Assembly (NCBI GenBank): GCA_017307505.1 | Contig: JAFKEE010000027.1 | Location: 62,001-126,000, forward strand | Direction of reading: 5' to 3' | DNA from: Acidobacteriota bacterium | Lineage (GTDB): Bacteria; Acidobacteriota; Terriglobia; Bryobacterales; Bryobacteraceae | DNA: 64,000 nt | Shown: positions 24,885-33,824 of the stretch, in pieces | How positions within the stretch are numbered: the first letter of the stretch is position 1 | Layout: every line of letters starts with the position of its first letter | Notes under the pieces: model-generated | What the model saw: the letters and a program-made list of their open reading frames with translations, nothing else | What the model was told of the DNA's origin: nothing | Database searches by the model: none | Position numbers and translations under genes: made by a program

Positions 24885-26396
24885 ATGCCTAAGACGATCG
24901 AAGTGACCGAGCTCATTCTGAGGGACGCGCATCAGAGCCTGATGGCGACCCGCATGGCGATGGAGGACATGGTTCCGGCGTGCGAAGACATCGACAAGGC
25001 CGGGTACTGGTCAGTTGAGTGTTGGGGCGGGGCCACGTTTGACTCCTGCATTCGTTTTCTTAATGAAGATCCCTGGGAACGCCTCCGCCAATTCCGCAAG
25101 CTTTTACCGAATTCCCGCCTGCAAATGCTGCTGCGCGGTCAGAATCTGTTGGGTTACCGCCATTATGAAGATGGCGTGGTCGACCGCTTTGTAGATAAGG
25201 CTGCCGAGAACGGCATGGACGTCTTCCGCGTGTTTGACGCCCTGAATGACATCCGCAACGTCCGCCAGGCCATCAAGGCCGTCAAAAGATCCGGCAAGCA
25301 CGCGCAGGGCACCATCTGCTACACCGTGAGCCCTCTCCATACCGTGACCGGTTATGTCGAGATGGCCGAGCAGTTGGTCGATCTCGGTTGCGACTCCATC
25401 TGTATTAAGGACATGGCCGCGCTGCTGAAGCCGCAACCGGCCTACGACATCGTCAAGGCGATCAAGGAAGCCTGCGGCGAGGAACTGCGGGTTCACGTGC
25501 ATGTCCATGCAACTACAGGCGTTACGCTGGTCAGCCTGATGAAGGCCATCGAAGCCGGCGCCGATTGTGTCGACACCGCCATTTCGAGCCTCAGCCTGGG
25601 ACCGGGCCACAACCCCACCGAAAGCCTGGTGGAGATGCTGGAAGGCACCCCGTACAACACGAAACTGGACAAGAGCCGCCTGTTGAAGGTGAAAGAGTAC
25701 TTCGCCGGCATCCGGCCGAGGTACAAAGAGTTTCTATCGAATATTACGGGTGTCGAGACCGAGATCTTCGAGAGCCAGATTCCGGGCGGCATGATCTCCA
25801 ATATGGAGAGCCAGTTGAAGCAGCAGGGCGCCGCGAACCGGTTGAAGGAAGTGCTGGCGGAAGTGCCGAATGTCCGCAAGGATGCCGGCTATCCCCCGCT
25901 GGTCACCCCGTCGAGCCAAATCGTTGGCACGCAAGCAGTTTTTAACGTCATGATGGGCCGCTACAAGGTCCTGACCGGCGAATTCGCAGACCTGATGCTG
26001 GGCTATTACGGCTCGACTCTCGGCCAGCGCGACTCCGAAGTGATCAACCTTGCTCACAAGCAGGCCAAGAAGAACCCCATCACCTGCCGGCCGGCCGACC
26101 TGTTGAAGCCGGAATGGGACCAACTCCGTTCTTCCGGGCTCGCCCTGAAGGGCTGCAACGGCTCGGATGAAGATGTCCTGACCTACGCCATGTTTCCCCA
26201 AGTGGCGCCTAAGTTCTTTTCCACCAGACAGGAGGGTCCGAAGAACCTCGGCAAGGACCCCTCGGCCAAGCCTGCCGCCGCTCCGGCGCCCGGCGGCAAT
26301 GCCGAAACCGGCAAAGGGCCGGTGATGTCCACCATCTCCTACGACGTCAAGCTGAACGGCAAGACGCACAAGGTGACGGTGGCGCCGTCCGCGTAG
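24885..26396 (+). CDS. Methylmalonyl-CoA carboxyltransferase 5S subunit (pyruvate carboxyltransferase domain)
   Basis: A 503-residue HMGL-like/PYC_OADA protein that transfers CO2 between carboxybiotin and pyruvate/oxaloacetate. The barrel starts with ELILRDAHQSLMATRM. WGGATFDSCIRFLNEDPWERLR and LLRGQNLLGYRHY are hallmark motifs of pyruvate carboxylase and oxaloacetate decarboxylase alpha. The metal-binding lysine site is DSICIKDMA, followed by VHVHATTG with the HxH ligands. The C-terminal PYC_OADA region is complete and ends in a Pro/Ala-rich tail without a biotin site. It begins the operon. Without a membrane decarboxylase subunit nearby, a soluble transcarboxylase role is more likely than a sodium pump. 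Confidence 0.9.
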   Translation: MPKTIEVTELILRDAHQSLMATRMAMEDMVPACEDIDKAGYWSVECWGGATFDSCIRFLNEDPWERLRQFRKLLPNSRLQMLLRGQNLLGYRHYEDGVVDRFVDKAAENGMDVFRVFDALNDIRNVRQAIKAVKRSGKHAQGTICYTVSPLHTVTGYVEMAEQLVDLGCDSICIKDMAALLKPQPAYDIVKAIKEACGEELRVHVHVHATTGVTLVSLMKAIEAGADCVDTAISSLSLGPGHNPTESLVEMLEGTPYNTKLDKSRLLKVKEYFAGIRPRYKEFLSNITGVETEIFESQIPGGMISNMESQLKQQGAANRLKEVLAEVPNVRKDAGYPPLVTPSSQIVGTQAVFNVMMGRYKVLTGEFADLMLGYYGSTLGQRDSEVINLAHKQAKKNPITCRPADLLKPEWDQLRSSGLALKGCNGSDEDVLTYAMFPQVAPKFFSTRQEGPKNLGKDPSAKPAAAPAPGGNAETGKGPVMSTISYDVKLNGKTHKVTVAPSA

Positions 26397-26495
26397 CGCG
26401 GCGATTGAGGTTCGATGCGGCCCGGGCCGGGCACCGGTAACGGGAGAACTCCGGCCTTGCAGGAATCTGGAATTTAAGAGTTTGAGGTAGGATTC

Positions 26496-28049
26496 ATGTC
26501 GATTAAATCGATGGATATTCGGGTTGAAGAACTTCGCAAGAAACGCGAGCAGGTGATGCTCGGCGGCGGTGCGGACAAGCTCGATAAACACCGCGCCAGT
26601 GGCAAAATGACGGCCCGGGAACGGGTGGACGCGCTGGTGGACAAAGGTTCCTTCATGGAAACCGGTTTGTTCGCACAGCACCGCGCGACCCTGTTCGGAA
26701 TGGCCGGCAAGGAGACGGCGGCCGACGGTGTGGTGACCGGCTCGGCGGCCATCCACGGCCGGCTGGTTCACGTGGCCAGCCAGGACTTCACGGTCCTGGG
26801 CGGCTCGGCGGGCGAACTGCATTCCACGAAGGTGTCCGAGGCGATGATGCAGTCGTTGAAGACTGGTTCACCCTTTGTCTTCATCAACGACTCGGGCGGA
26901 GCGCGCGTGCAGGAAGGCATCGATTCGCTTTCCGGCTACGGCAAGGTGTTCTATACCAATGTCATGCTGAGCGGAGCGGTGCCCCAGGTGTCGATCATCT
27001 GCGGACCCTGCGCGGGCGGCGCGGCCTATTCGCCGGCACTGACCGATTTCATCATCCAGACCCGCAAGGCGCAGATGTTCATCACCGGACCCCAGGTGAT
27101 CAAGCAGGTGACCGGTGAGACGGTCACGGCGGAAGACCTGGGCGGACCTGATGCCCATATGGCGAAATCCGGCGTCATCCACTTCATCGCGGAAGACGAC
27201 AAGGATGCTCTGCTGCTCTGCCAGAAGCTGCTGAGTTTCCTGCCGTCGAACAACCTGGAAGATCCGCCTGAGATCACGGGCGAATACAATTGTGAACCGA
27301 ATCCCGAACTGGCCACGATCGTTCCGGTCGACGGCAAGAAGGGCTACGACGTCCGCGACGTCATCCTGCGGATCATCGACAACGGCGACTTCCTGGAAGT
27401 CCAGGCGGGCCATGCTCCCAACATCGTGATCGGTTTTGCCCGCATTTGCGGCCGCAGCATCGGCATCATCGCCAACCAGCCTGCGGTGCAGGCCGGCGTG
27501 CTCGACCTCGATGCCAGCAGCAAGGGTGCCCGGTTCATCCGCTTCTGCAACGCCTTCAACATTCCGCTGGTGACCCTGGTGGACGTGCCCGGCTTCCTGC
27601 CTGGCGTTCAGCAGGAATACGGCGGCATCATCCGGCACGGCGCCAAGATGCTGTTCGCTTACTCCGCTGCGACGGTGCCCAAGATCACCGTCATCCTGCG
27701 CAAAGCCTACGGTGGCGCTTACCTTGCAATGTGCTGCAAGGATCTGGGCGCGGACCGCAGCTACGCCTGGCCCACCGCCGAAATCGCCGTCATGGGCGCG
27801 GAAGGCGCGGCCGAGATCGTCTTCCGGAAAGAGATCAGCGAAGCGACCGATAAGGCGGCCAAGCGCAAGGAGATGATCGACCAGTACCGCGAAGCCTTCT
27901 CCAATCCGTTCGTCGCCGCCGGCCGCCGGCTGGTGGACGATATCATCGAGCCGGCCGACACCCGCAAGGTGATCGCGCAGGCGCTGGAATACCTGCACAC
28001 GAAGCGCGAACTCAGGCCTGGCAAGAAGCACGGTCTGATGCCGCTGTAG
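26496..28049 (+). CDS. Methylmalonyl-CoA carboxyltransferase 12S subunit (acyl-CoA carboxylase beta)
   Basis: A 517-residue crotonase-fold carboxyltransferase acting on methylmalonyl-CoA/propionyl-CoA. The N-terminus has RVDALVDKGSFMETG. The oxyanion-hole glycines are in SGGARVQEG and CGPCAGGAAYSPAL in the N-domain, and in PGFLPGVQQEYGGIIRHGAKML in the C-domain. KAYGGAYLAMCCKDLGAD completes the family signature. Homologous to propionyl-CoA carboxylase beta (PccB/MmdA). The operon supplies no biotin carboxylase, which favours transcarboxylation. GAGGTAGG precedes the ATG. Confidence 0.93.
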   Translation: MSIKSMDIRVEELRKKREQVMLGGGADKLDKHRASGKMTARERVDALVDKGSFMETGLFAQHRATLFGMAGKETAADGVVTGSAAIHGRLVHVASQDFTVLGGSAGELHSTKVSEAMMQSLKTGSPFVFINDSGGARVQEGIDSLSGYGKVFYTNVMLSGAVPQVSIICGPCAGGAAYSPALTDFIIQTRKAQMFITGPQVIKQVTGETVTAEDLGGPDAHMAKSGVIHFIAEDDKDALLLCQKLLSFLPSNNLEDPPEITGEYNCEPNPELATIVPVDGKKGYDVRDVILRIIDNGDFLEVQAGHAPNIVIGFARICGRSIGIIANQPAVQAGVLDLDASSKGARFIRFCNAFNIPLVTLVDVPGFLPGVQQEYGGIIRHGAKMLFAYSAATVPKITVILRKAYGGAYLAMCCKDLGADRSYAWPTAEIAVMGAEGAAEIVFRKEISEATDKAAKRKEMIDQYREAFSNPFVAAGRRLVDDIIEPADTRKVIAQALEYLHTKRELRPGKKHGLMPL

Positions 28050-28062
28050 AGCGAGGCATTCA

Positions 28063-28410
28063 ATGAGCAAAGTCACACTGAAGAGTCTCAGCGAGGAGTT
28101 GGAAGCGCTGCGCCAGCATCTGGCGGCTCTGACGGCCAAGATCGGCGAACTGGAAGGGGCGGCAGCGGCCGCTCCGTCCGGCAGCGTCGAGGTGGAAGCC
28201 GAAGAGAAGGTGGTGCCCAGGGAACCGGAGGAGATTCCGGACGAGATCATGCTCGCCATCTCCGCGGCCGTAGCCGCCTATCTCGGTACGCGGGCGCCCA
28301 TCCGCACGGTGCGCCTGTTGGGTTCCACCGCCTGGGCCCAGGAAGGCCGCGTCAGCATCCAGGCCTCGCATCGCTTGAACGTACAGCATCACACTCTGAG
28401 GGTCAGGTAA
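28063..28410 (+). CDS. Small accessory subunit of the biotin-dependent carboxyltransferase
   Basis: A 115-residue protein placed between the 12S subunit and the biotin carrier. An N-terminal coiled coil (LKSLSEELEALRQHLAALTAKIGELEGA) leads through an acidic linker to IPDEIMLAISAAVAAYLGTRAPIRTVRLLG. The last segment resembles the short conserved element of OadG/epsilon-type subunits that tether carboxylase components, but it lacks a true transmembrane helix. It may link carrier and catalytic subunits. Assignment rests mainly on operon position and this motif; no catalytic role is proposed. Confidence 0.65.
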   Translation: MSKVTLKSLSEELEALRQHLAALTAKIGELEGAAAAAPSGSVEVEAEEKVVPREPEEIPDEIMLAISAAVAAYLGTRAPIRTVRLLGSTAWAQEGRVSIQASHRLNVQHHTLRVR

Positions 28411-28424
28411 GCAGGAGAGCAGCC

Positions 28425-28811
28425 GTGAAACTGAAGATTACGATTGACCAGAAAGTTTATGAAGTCGAGGTGGAAGCCTCGGCGCCGGAGCAGCCGCAAC
28501 TGCCGCCGGTGGGCTACCTCATGCAGCCTGCCGCCGTGCGTGTTCCCGCCGCTCCGCAGGCGCCTGCCGCATCGAATGGCGGCGCTCCGGTGAACGAAGA
28601 CAAAGTCTGCCGCAGCCCGATCTCCGGTATTGTTGTAAAGATTTCGGCGCAGGAAGGGCAGAACATCCAGACGGGCGACACCATCCTCGTGCTGGAAGCC
28701 ATGAAGATGGAAACCAACATTACCGCGCCCGTGGCGGGCAAGATCTCGAAGATCAATGTGAATCCGGGTGACGGCGTCCAGGCGGGCGCAGTCCTGGTGG
28801 AATTCGAGTAG
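28425..28811 (+). CDS. Biotin carboxyl carrier protein (transcarboxylase 1.3S-like)
   Basis: A 128-residue biotinyl-lipoyl-domain protein. The N-terminal strand KLKITIDQKVYEVEVE is typical of carboxyl carrier proteins of this class. A Pro/Ala-rich flexible linker follows. The C-terminal domain contains SPISGIVVKISAQEGQNI and the biotin attachment site EAMKMETNI (Lys in AMKM). It would shuttle CO2 between the 12S and 5S subunits. The start codon is GTG, preceded by GCAGGAGAGC. Confidence 0.93.
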   Translation: MKLKITIDQKVYEVEVEASAPEQPQLPPVGYLMQPAAVRVPAAPQAPAASNGGAPVNEDKVCRSPISGIVVKISAQEGQNIQTGDTILVLEAMKMETNITAPVAGKISKINVNPGDGVQAGAVLVEFE

Positions 28812-28824
28812 AAGGAGGCACGTC

Positions 28825-29274
28825 ATGGTAAACGAACTGATTGCCGCCGGATTCGAATTTGTTGATCATGTCGCCATCGCCGTGAAGCAGGGCGAGTTGG
28901 ATGCACAGGTGGTGAAGTACAAGGCGCTGGGCTTTACCGAACTGCATCGCGAGGAAGTCTACGGGAAGCACCAGGTGCGGGAAGTCCTGCTTCAGATCGG
29001 CGCGGGGCCGAATCTGATCCAGTTGCTGGAACCGCTGTCGCCGGAATCGCCGGTGGCGAAGCAGATTGAGAAGAGCGGCGGGCGGGGTGGTTTCGCCCAC
29101 CTCGCTTTCCGCGTGAAGGATATCAACGTGGCGTATGCGGTGATGAAGGAGAAGGGTTTTAACCTCACCCAGGAACCCGGCCCCGGCTCCCGCGGCACGA
29201 TGATCTTCTTTGTCCATCCGAAAGATTTCAGCTACCTCATTGAGGTGGTCCAGGAGGGCACACCCCATGCCTGA
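28825..29274 (+). CDS. mce: Methylmalonyl-CoA epimerase
   Basis: A 149-residue vicinal-oxygen-chelate (glyoxalase fold) enzyme that interconverts (S)- and (R)-methylmalonyl-CoA. FVDHVAIAVKQGELD supplies the first metal histidine, GGRGGFAHLAFRVKDI the second, and FVHPKDFSYLIEVVQ the distal glutamate. The ATG at 28825 follows a GAAGGAGGC ribosome-binding site, which overrides the longer open frame. The end overlaps the mutase small-subunit start by 8 bp. Confidence 0.95.
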   Translation: MVNELIAAGFEFVDHVAIAVKQGELDAQVVKYKALGFTELHREEVYGKHQVREVLLQIGAGPNLIQLLEPLSPESPVAKQIEKSGGRGGFAHLAFRVKDINVAYAVMKEKGFNLTQEPGPGSRGTMIFFVHPKDFSYLIEVVQEGTPHA

Positions 29275-30622
29275 TGCGGCACCGGGCACTGATACCTTGC
29301 GCCTGAAGGAAGAGTTCCCGCCGGTTTCCACAGCCGACTGGGAAGCGACGATCATCGCCGACCTGAAGGGCGCGGACTACGAGAAGCGGCTGGTTTGGAA
29401 GACGGAAGAGGGCATTGCCGTACGGCCCTATTACCGGAAGGAAAACCTGCCCGCGCAGACGGCGCGCGCCTTGAACGCCGGCCCGTGGGCGATTGCCCAG
29501 GGGCCCGCCCCCGAGGGGGCCATTCAGGCTGCTGCTCACCACGAAGCGGGCGCCACTGCCGTCCAGGAACTCGCCTATGCGATCGCCGAGGGCGCGGATC
29601 GCCTGGCCGCCGGTGCGGATCCGGCCCAGACGTTCGTCTTCGCCGTTGGCTCCAATTACTTCGTGGAAATCGCCAAGCTCCGCGCGGCCCGTCTGCTTTG
29701 GAAGCAGGTGGTTTCCGCCTTTGGGCGGCCGGAAGCGCCCGTGCGGATCCACACCGTCACTGCGCTCGAGAACAAGAGCATCTACGATCCGTACACGAAC
29801 CTGCTGCGGGTGACCACGGAAGCTCTGTCCGGCGTACTGGGTGGGGCGGATTCTCTGAGCGTGCAGGCGACCGGATTCCCGGAGCGCCTGGCAAAGAACG
29901 TTCAGCTGGTCCTCAAGGAAGAAGCGCACCTGGATAAGGTGGCCGATCCGGCCGGCGGGTCCTATTACATCGAGGCCCTGACGGACGCCCTGGCGCAGGC
30001 TGCCTGGAAGCTCTTCCAGCAGATAGAAGCCGAGGGTGGCTTTGCCGCTGCCCAGGGCACCATCTCGGCGGCGATCGCGGCCTCCCGTGCTGCCAAGGAG
30101 AAGGCCATTGCCTCGCGCCGGCGGGTGCTGGTTGGTGTAAACAACTACCCGGACATTCACGAGAAGGAACTCGATCATGCCGGGATCCTGAGCGGCTGGC
30201 ACCTGGCTGCGCCGATCGAGGCGATCCGTCTGCGCACCGAGCGCTACGCGAAGCAGGCCGGCAAGACGCCCAAGGTCCTGCTGCTGAAGCGCGGCGATCT
30301 CAAGATGAAGATGGCCCGCGGCCAGTTCTGCCAGAACTTCTTCGGCTGCGCCGGCTTCGACATCGAAGAGAGCGAGAGCTACGACGGTACGGATGCGGCA
30401 TTGATCGTTTTGTGCAGTTCCGATCCCGAGTACATCGAGTTCGCGCGCGAAGTTTGTTCCAATGTGAAGGTGCCGGTGGTTGTGGCTGGCAATCCGAAGG
30501 AGCAGATTGAGGAACTGAAGACGCTCGGCGTGGCTGGCTTCGTTCACGTGCTATCGAATATGGTGGACACGTTGAACGAGTGGCAGGACAAGCTGGGTAT
30601 CGGCGGAAAGGAGGAGAAGTAA
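29267..30622 (+). CDS. mutA: Methylmalonyl-CoA mutase small subunit (shortened MutA)
   Basis: A 451-residue non-catalytic partner of the B12-dependent mutase. The N-terminal FPPVSTADWEATIIADLKGADYEKRLVWKTEEGI and VRPYY are typical. The middle of the TIM barrel is largely missing: the sequence passes quickly to FVFAVGSNYFVEIAKLRAARLLW. The later blocks are present: NLLRVTTEALSGVLGGADSL, DPAGGSYYIEALTD and a C-terminal B12-like fold (VLLLKRGDLKMKMARG) lacking the DxHxxG cobalamin ligand. Usual MutA subunits have 550-640 residues, so about 150 are absent. CAGGAGGG precedes the ATG. Confidence 0.88.
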   Translation: MPDAAPGTDTLRLKEEFPPVSTADWEATIIADLKGADYEKRLVWKTEEGIAVRPYYRKENLPAQTARALNAGPWAIAQGPAPEGAIQAAAHHEAGATAVQELAYAIAEGADRLAAGADPAQTFVFAVGSNYFVEIAKLRAARLLWKQVVSAFGRPEAPVRIHTVTALENKSIYDPYTNLLRVTTEALSGVLGGADSLSVQATGFPERLAKNVQLVLKEEAHLDKVADPAGGSYYIEALTDALAQAAWKLFQQIEAEGGFAAAQGTISAAIAASRAAKEKAIASRRRVLVGVNNYPDIHEKELDHAGILSGWHLAAPIEAIRLRTERYAKQAGKTPKVLLLKRGDLKMKMARGQFCQNFFGCAGFDIEESESYDGTDAALIVLCSSDPEYIEFAREVCSNVKVPVVVAGNPKEQIEELKTLGVAGFVHVLSNMVDTLNEWQDKLGIGGKEEK

Positions 30623-30625
30623 GCC

Positions 30626-32767
30626 ATGCGTCCGGATTTCACAAAGATTGACTATGCGGCTCCGGCCCCAGAGGCTGCTCCTGCATCCGCTGCGGCCCAG
30701 AACTGGATCACGAACGAGCAGATCGCGGTGAAGCCTTACTACACCGAGGAGGATCTGGCCGGGCTCGAGCATCTCGAGTACGCCGCCGGCCTGCCGCCGT
30801 ATCTGCGCGGCCCTTACTCCACGATGTACGTCATGCGGCCCTGGACCATCCGGCAGTACGCCGGGTTCTCCACCGCCGAAGAGTCGAACGCTTTCTACCG
30901 CCGCAATCTTGCGGCCGGCCAGAAGGGACTCTCGGTCGCCTTCGACCTGGCAACGCACCGCGGCTACGACAGCGATCACGAGCGGGTGACGGGCGATGTC
31001 GGCAAGGCCGGCGTGGCGATCGACTCTGTCGAGGACATGAAGATCCTCTTCAATCAGATCCCGCTGGACCAGATGTCGGTGTCGATGACTATGAACGGCG
31101 CGGTGCTGCCGATCATGGCGTTCTACATCGTGGCCGCCGAAGAACAGGGCGTGCCGACGCAGAAGCTGAGCGGAACCATTCAGAACGACATTCTGAAGGA
31201 GTTCATGGTCCGCAACACGTACATCTATCCGCCGGCTCCGTCGATGCACATTATTGGCGACATCTTCCGGTACTGCTCCGAGAAGATGCCCAAGTTCAAC
31301 TGCATCTCCATCTCGGGCTATCACATGCAGGAAGCAGGTGCGACGGCCGATATCGAACTGGCCTACACGCTGGCTGACGGCTTGGAGTACCTGCGGACGG
31401 GCATCAAGTCCGGCTTGAGCATCGACGAGTTCGCGCCGCGCCTGAGCTTCTTCTGGGCCATCGGCATGAACCACTTCATGGAGATCGCCAAGATGCGCGC
31501 CGCTCGCGTGCTGTGGGCGAAGATCGTGAAGTCGTTCCACCCGAAGAACCCGAAGTCAATGGCGCTGCGGACGCACTCGCAGACCTCGGGTTGGTCGCTG
31601 ACGGCGCAGGACGTGTTCAACAACGTGGTGCGTACGGCTGTCGAAGCCACTGCTGCCGCATTGGGCCACACACAGTCGCTGCATACGAATGCGCTCGACG
31701 AAGCCATTGCGCTGCCGACCGATTTTTCGGCGCGCATCGCGAGAAACACCCAGATCTACCTGCAGGAAGAGACCGGCATCTGCCGCGTGGTGGATCCCTG
31801 GGCCGGCAGCTATTACGTCGAATCGCTCACCAATGAGCTGATGCAGAAGGCTTGGCATCTCATCCAGGAAGTGGAAACCCTGGGCGGCATGACCAAGGCC
31901 ATCGAAACCGGCCTGCCGAAGATGCGTATTGAAGAGGCGGCGGCCCGCCGTCAGGCGCGCATCGACTCCGGCAAGGAGACGATTGTCGGCATCAACAAGT
32001 ACCGGCTGGAGCAGGAAGAACAGCTCGACGTGCTGATGGTCGACAACCAGGCCGTCCGCGAGAGCCAGGTCCGCCGGCTGAACGAAGTGAAGGCGACGCG
32101 CGACTCCGCCGCGGTCCAGGCCGCTCTTGACGCTCTGACCAGGTGCGCCGAGACCGGGGATGGCAACGTGCTGGAACTCGCGGTGAACGCCGCCCGCCTG
32201 CGGGCGACGCTGGGCGAGATCTCGATGGCGCTCGAGAAGGTGCATGGGAGGTACCAGGCCGTGAACCGCACGATCTCCGGTGTTTACTCCAGCGAGAGCC
32301 AGAGCGATCCGGAGTTCCAGAAGGCCAGCAAGGCCGCCGAGGAGTTCTCCAAACTGGAAGGCCGGCGGCCTCGTCTGCTGGTCGCCAAGATGGGCCAGGA
32401 CGGACACGATCGCGGAGCCAAAGTGGTGGCCACCGCCTTTGCCGACCTGGGCTTCGACGTCGACGTCGGCCCGCTGTTCGCCACCCCCAAGGAAGTGGCG
32501 CGCATGGCGGTCGAAAACGACGTGCATGCCGTGGGCGTCAGCTCGCTCGCTGGCGGTCACAAATCGCTGGTGCCTGAGCTGGTGGCGGAATTGAAACGGC
32601 TGGGCCGTGAAGACATTGTGGTATTCGTGGGTGGCGTGATTCCTCCCCAGGACTACGACGAGCTCAAGGCGGCCGGCGCGATCGATGTGTTTGGACCGGG
32701 TTCGGTGATTCCTGTCTGCGCGCAGAAGGTGCTGGCGGCATTGATGGAGATGCCGAGTGCCGCCTGA
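30626..32767 (+). CDS. mutB: Methylmalonyl-CoA mutase large (catalytic) subunit
   Basis: A 713-residue adenosylcobalamin enzyme that converts succinyl-CoA and (R)-methylmalonyl-CoA. The TIM barrel shows [36 protein letters not shown] and [10 protein letters not shown], with substrate-site Tyr and Arg residues conserved. [24 protein letters not shown] follows. The C-terminal domain has the cobalamin site [10 protein letters not shown] (DxHxxG) and a typical ending [13 protein letters not shown]. The gene follows the small subunit by 3 bp, with AAAGGAGG upstream, and overlaps the chaperone gene by 11 bp. Confidence 0.97.
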   Translation: MRPDFTKIDYAAPAPEAAPASAAAQNWITNEQIAVKPYYTEEDLAGLEHLEYAAGLPPYLRGPYSTMYVMRPWTIRQYAGFSTAEESNAFYRRNLAAGQKGLSVAFDLATHRGYDSDHERVTGDVGKAGVAIDSVEDMKILFNQIPLDQMSVSMTMNGAVLPIMAFYIVAAEEQGVPTQKLSGTIQNDILKEFMVRNTYIYPPAPSMHIIGDIFRYCSEKMPKFNCISISGYHMQEAGATADIELAYTLADGLEYLRTGIKSGLSIDEFAPRLSFFWAIGMNHFMEIAKMRAARVLWAKIVKSFHPKNPKSMALRTHSQTSGWSLTAQDVFNNVVRTAVEATAAALGHTQSLHTNALDEAIALPTDFSARIARNTQIYLQEETGICRVVDPWAGSYYVESLTNELMQKAWHLIQEVETLGGMTKAIETGLPKMRIEEAAARRQARIDSGKETIVGINKYRLEQEEQLDVLMVDNQAVRESQVRRLNEVKATRDSAAVQAALDALTRCAETGDGNVLELAVNAARLRATLGEISMALEKVHGRYQAVNRTISGVYSSESQSDPEFQKASKAAEEFSKLEGRRPRLLVAKMGQDGHDRGAKVVATAFADLGFDVDVGPLFATPKEVARMAVENDVHAVGVSSLAGGHKSLVPELVAELKRLGREDIVVFVGGVIPPQDYDELKAAGAIDVFGPGSVIPVCAQKVLAALMEMPSAA

Positions 32768-33809
32768 TCCCACGCCAGGCGCAACATTGGGCGGCGGGCG
32801 GCCTCGACGGGGCCGCCTGTCCGCTGAAGCCTATGTGGACGGCGTCCTGCGCGGCGATCGGGTCGTGCTGGCGCGCGCCATTACCGTCATAGAAAGCGAA
32901 CTCCCCTCGGACGGCGACCTGGCCGAGCGAATCCTCGAAGGCGTTCTCCCGCGGTCCGGCGGTTCTCGCCGTATCGGGATTACGGGAGTGCCCGGAGCAG
33001 GGAAATCGACCTTCATCGACACCCTGGGCTTGCATCTGGTGCGCGAGCACGGCGAGAAGGTGGCCGTGCTGAGTGTGGATCCTTCCAGCCCGATCTCCGG
33101 CGGCAGCATCCTGGGGGACAAAACGCGCATGGAGCGGCTGTCAATGGAGGAGGACGCCTTTATCCGGCCTTCACCGTCGAAGTGCCATCTCGGCGGAGTG
33201 GCCCGCCGCACGCGGGAGACGATCCTGCTGTGCGAGGCAGCCGGCTACCGGAATGTCATTGTCGAAACAGTGGGCGTCGGGCAAAGTGAGACGGCTGTCC
33301 GGTCGATGACGGATTACTTCCTGCTGCTGATGATCTCCGGGGCGGGCGATGAGTTGCAGGGCATCAAGCGCGGCATCATCGAGATGATCGACGGCATGGT
33401 CATCAACAAGGCGGACGGCGACAACAAGCCCCGAGCCGAACGCGCCCGCGTAGAGTATTCAAACGCCTTGCACCTGTTTCCGATGAGTCCTGACGGCTGG
33501 TCGCCCAAGGTACTGACATGCTCCTCGCTGACTGGCGAGGGCGTGCCCGAGGTCTGGGAGTCGGTGCTGGAGCATCGCGCTCAGATGAAGGCGAACGGGC
33601 ATTTCCACGAACGCCGCCGCCGCCAGGCTCTCAACTGGATGCAGGAGTTGATCAGCCTAGGCTTGGAAGCCCAGTTCAAGGCAGACCCGCAGGTAGGCGC
33701 CCGCCTGCCGTTGATGACGGAGGAAGTCCGCCGGGGTCACATCAGTTCATTCAGCGCCGCCCGCGAGCTGCTGGCGCTATTTCATCCGGCCCGCAAGGGC
33801 TCCGAATAG
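32757..33809 (+). CDS. meaB: MeaB/ArgK-family G-protein chaperone of methylmalonyl-CoA mutase
   Basis: A 350-residue G3E GTPase that protects the mutase and gates cobalamin loading. The Walker A motif [18 protein letters not shown], the [21 protein letters not shown] block and [12 protein letters not shown] (the switch-region glutamate) are intact, followed by the base-recognition motif [10 protein letters not shown]. The start is GTG inside the end of mutB, which implies translational coupling. Confidence 0.95.
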   Translation: MPPDPTPGATLGGGRPRRGRLSAEAYVDGVLRGDRVVLARAITVIESELPSDGDLAERILEGVLPRSGGSRRIGITGVPGAGKSTFIDTLGLHLVREHGEKVAVLSVDPSSPISGGSILGDKTRMERLSMEEDAFIRPSPSKCHLGGVARRTRETILLCEAAGYRNVIVETVGVGQSETAVRSMTDYFLLLMISGAGDELQGIKRGIIEMIDGMVINKADGDNKPRAERARVEYSNALHLFPMSPDGWSPKVLTCSSLTGEGVPEVWESVLEHRAQMKANGHFHERRRRQALNWMQELISLGLEAQFKADPQVGARLPLMTEEVRRGHISSFSAARELLALFHPARKGSE

Positions 33810-33824
33810 GAGTTAAGTCTTCGT

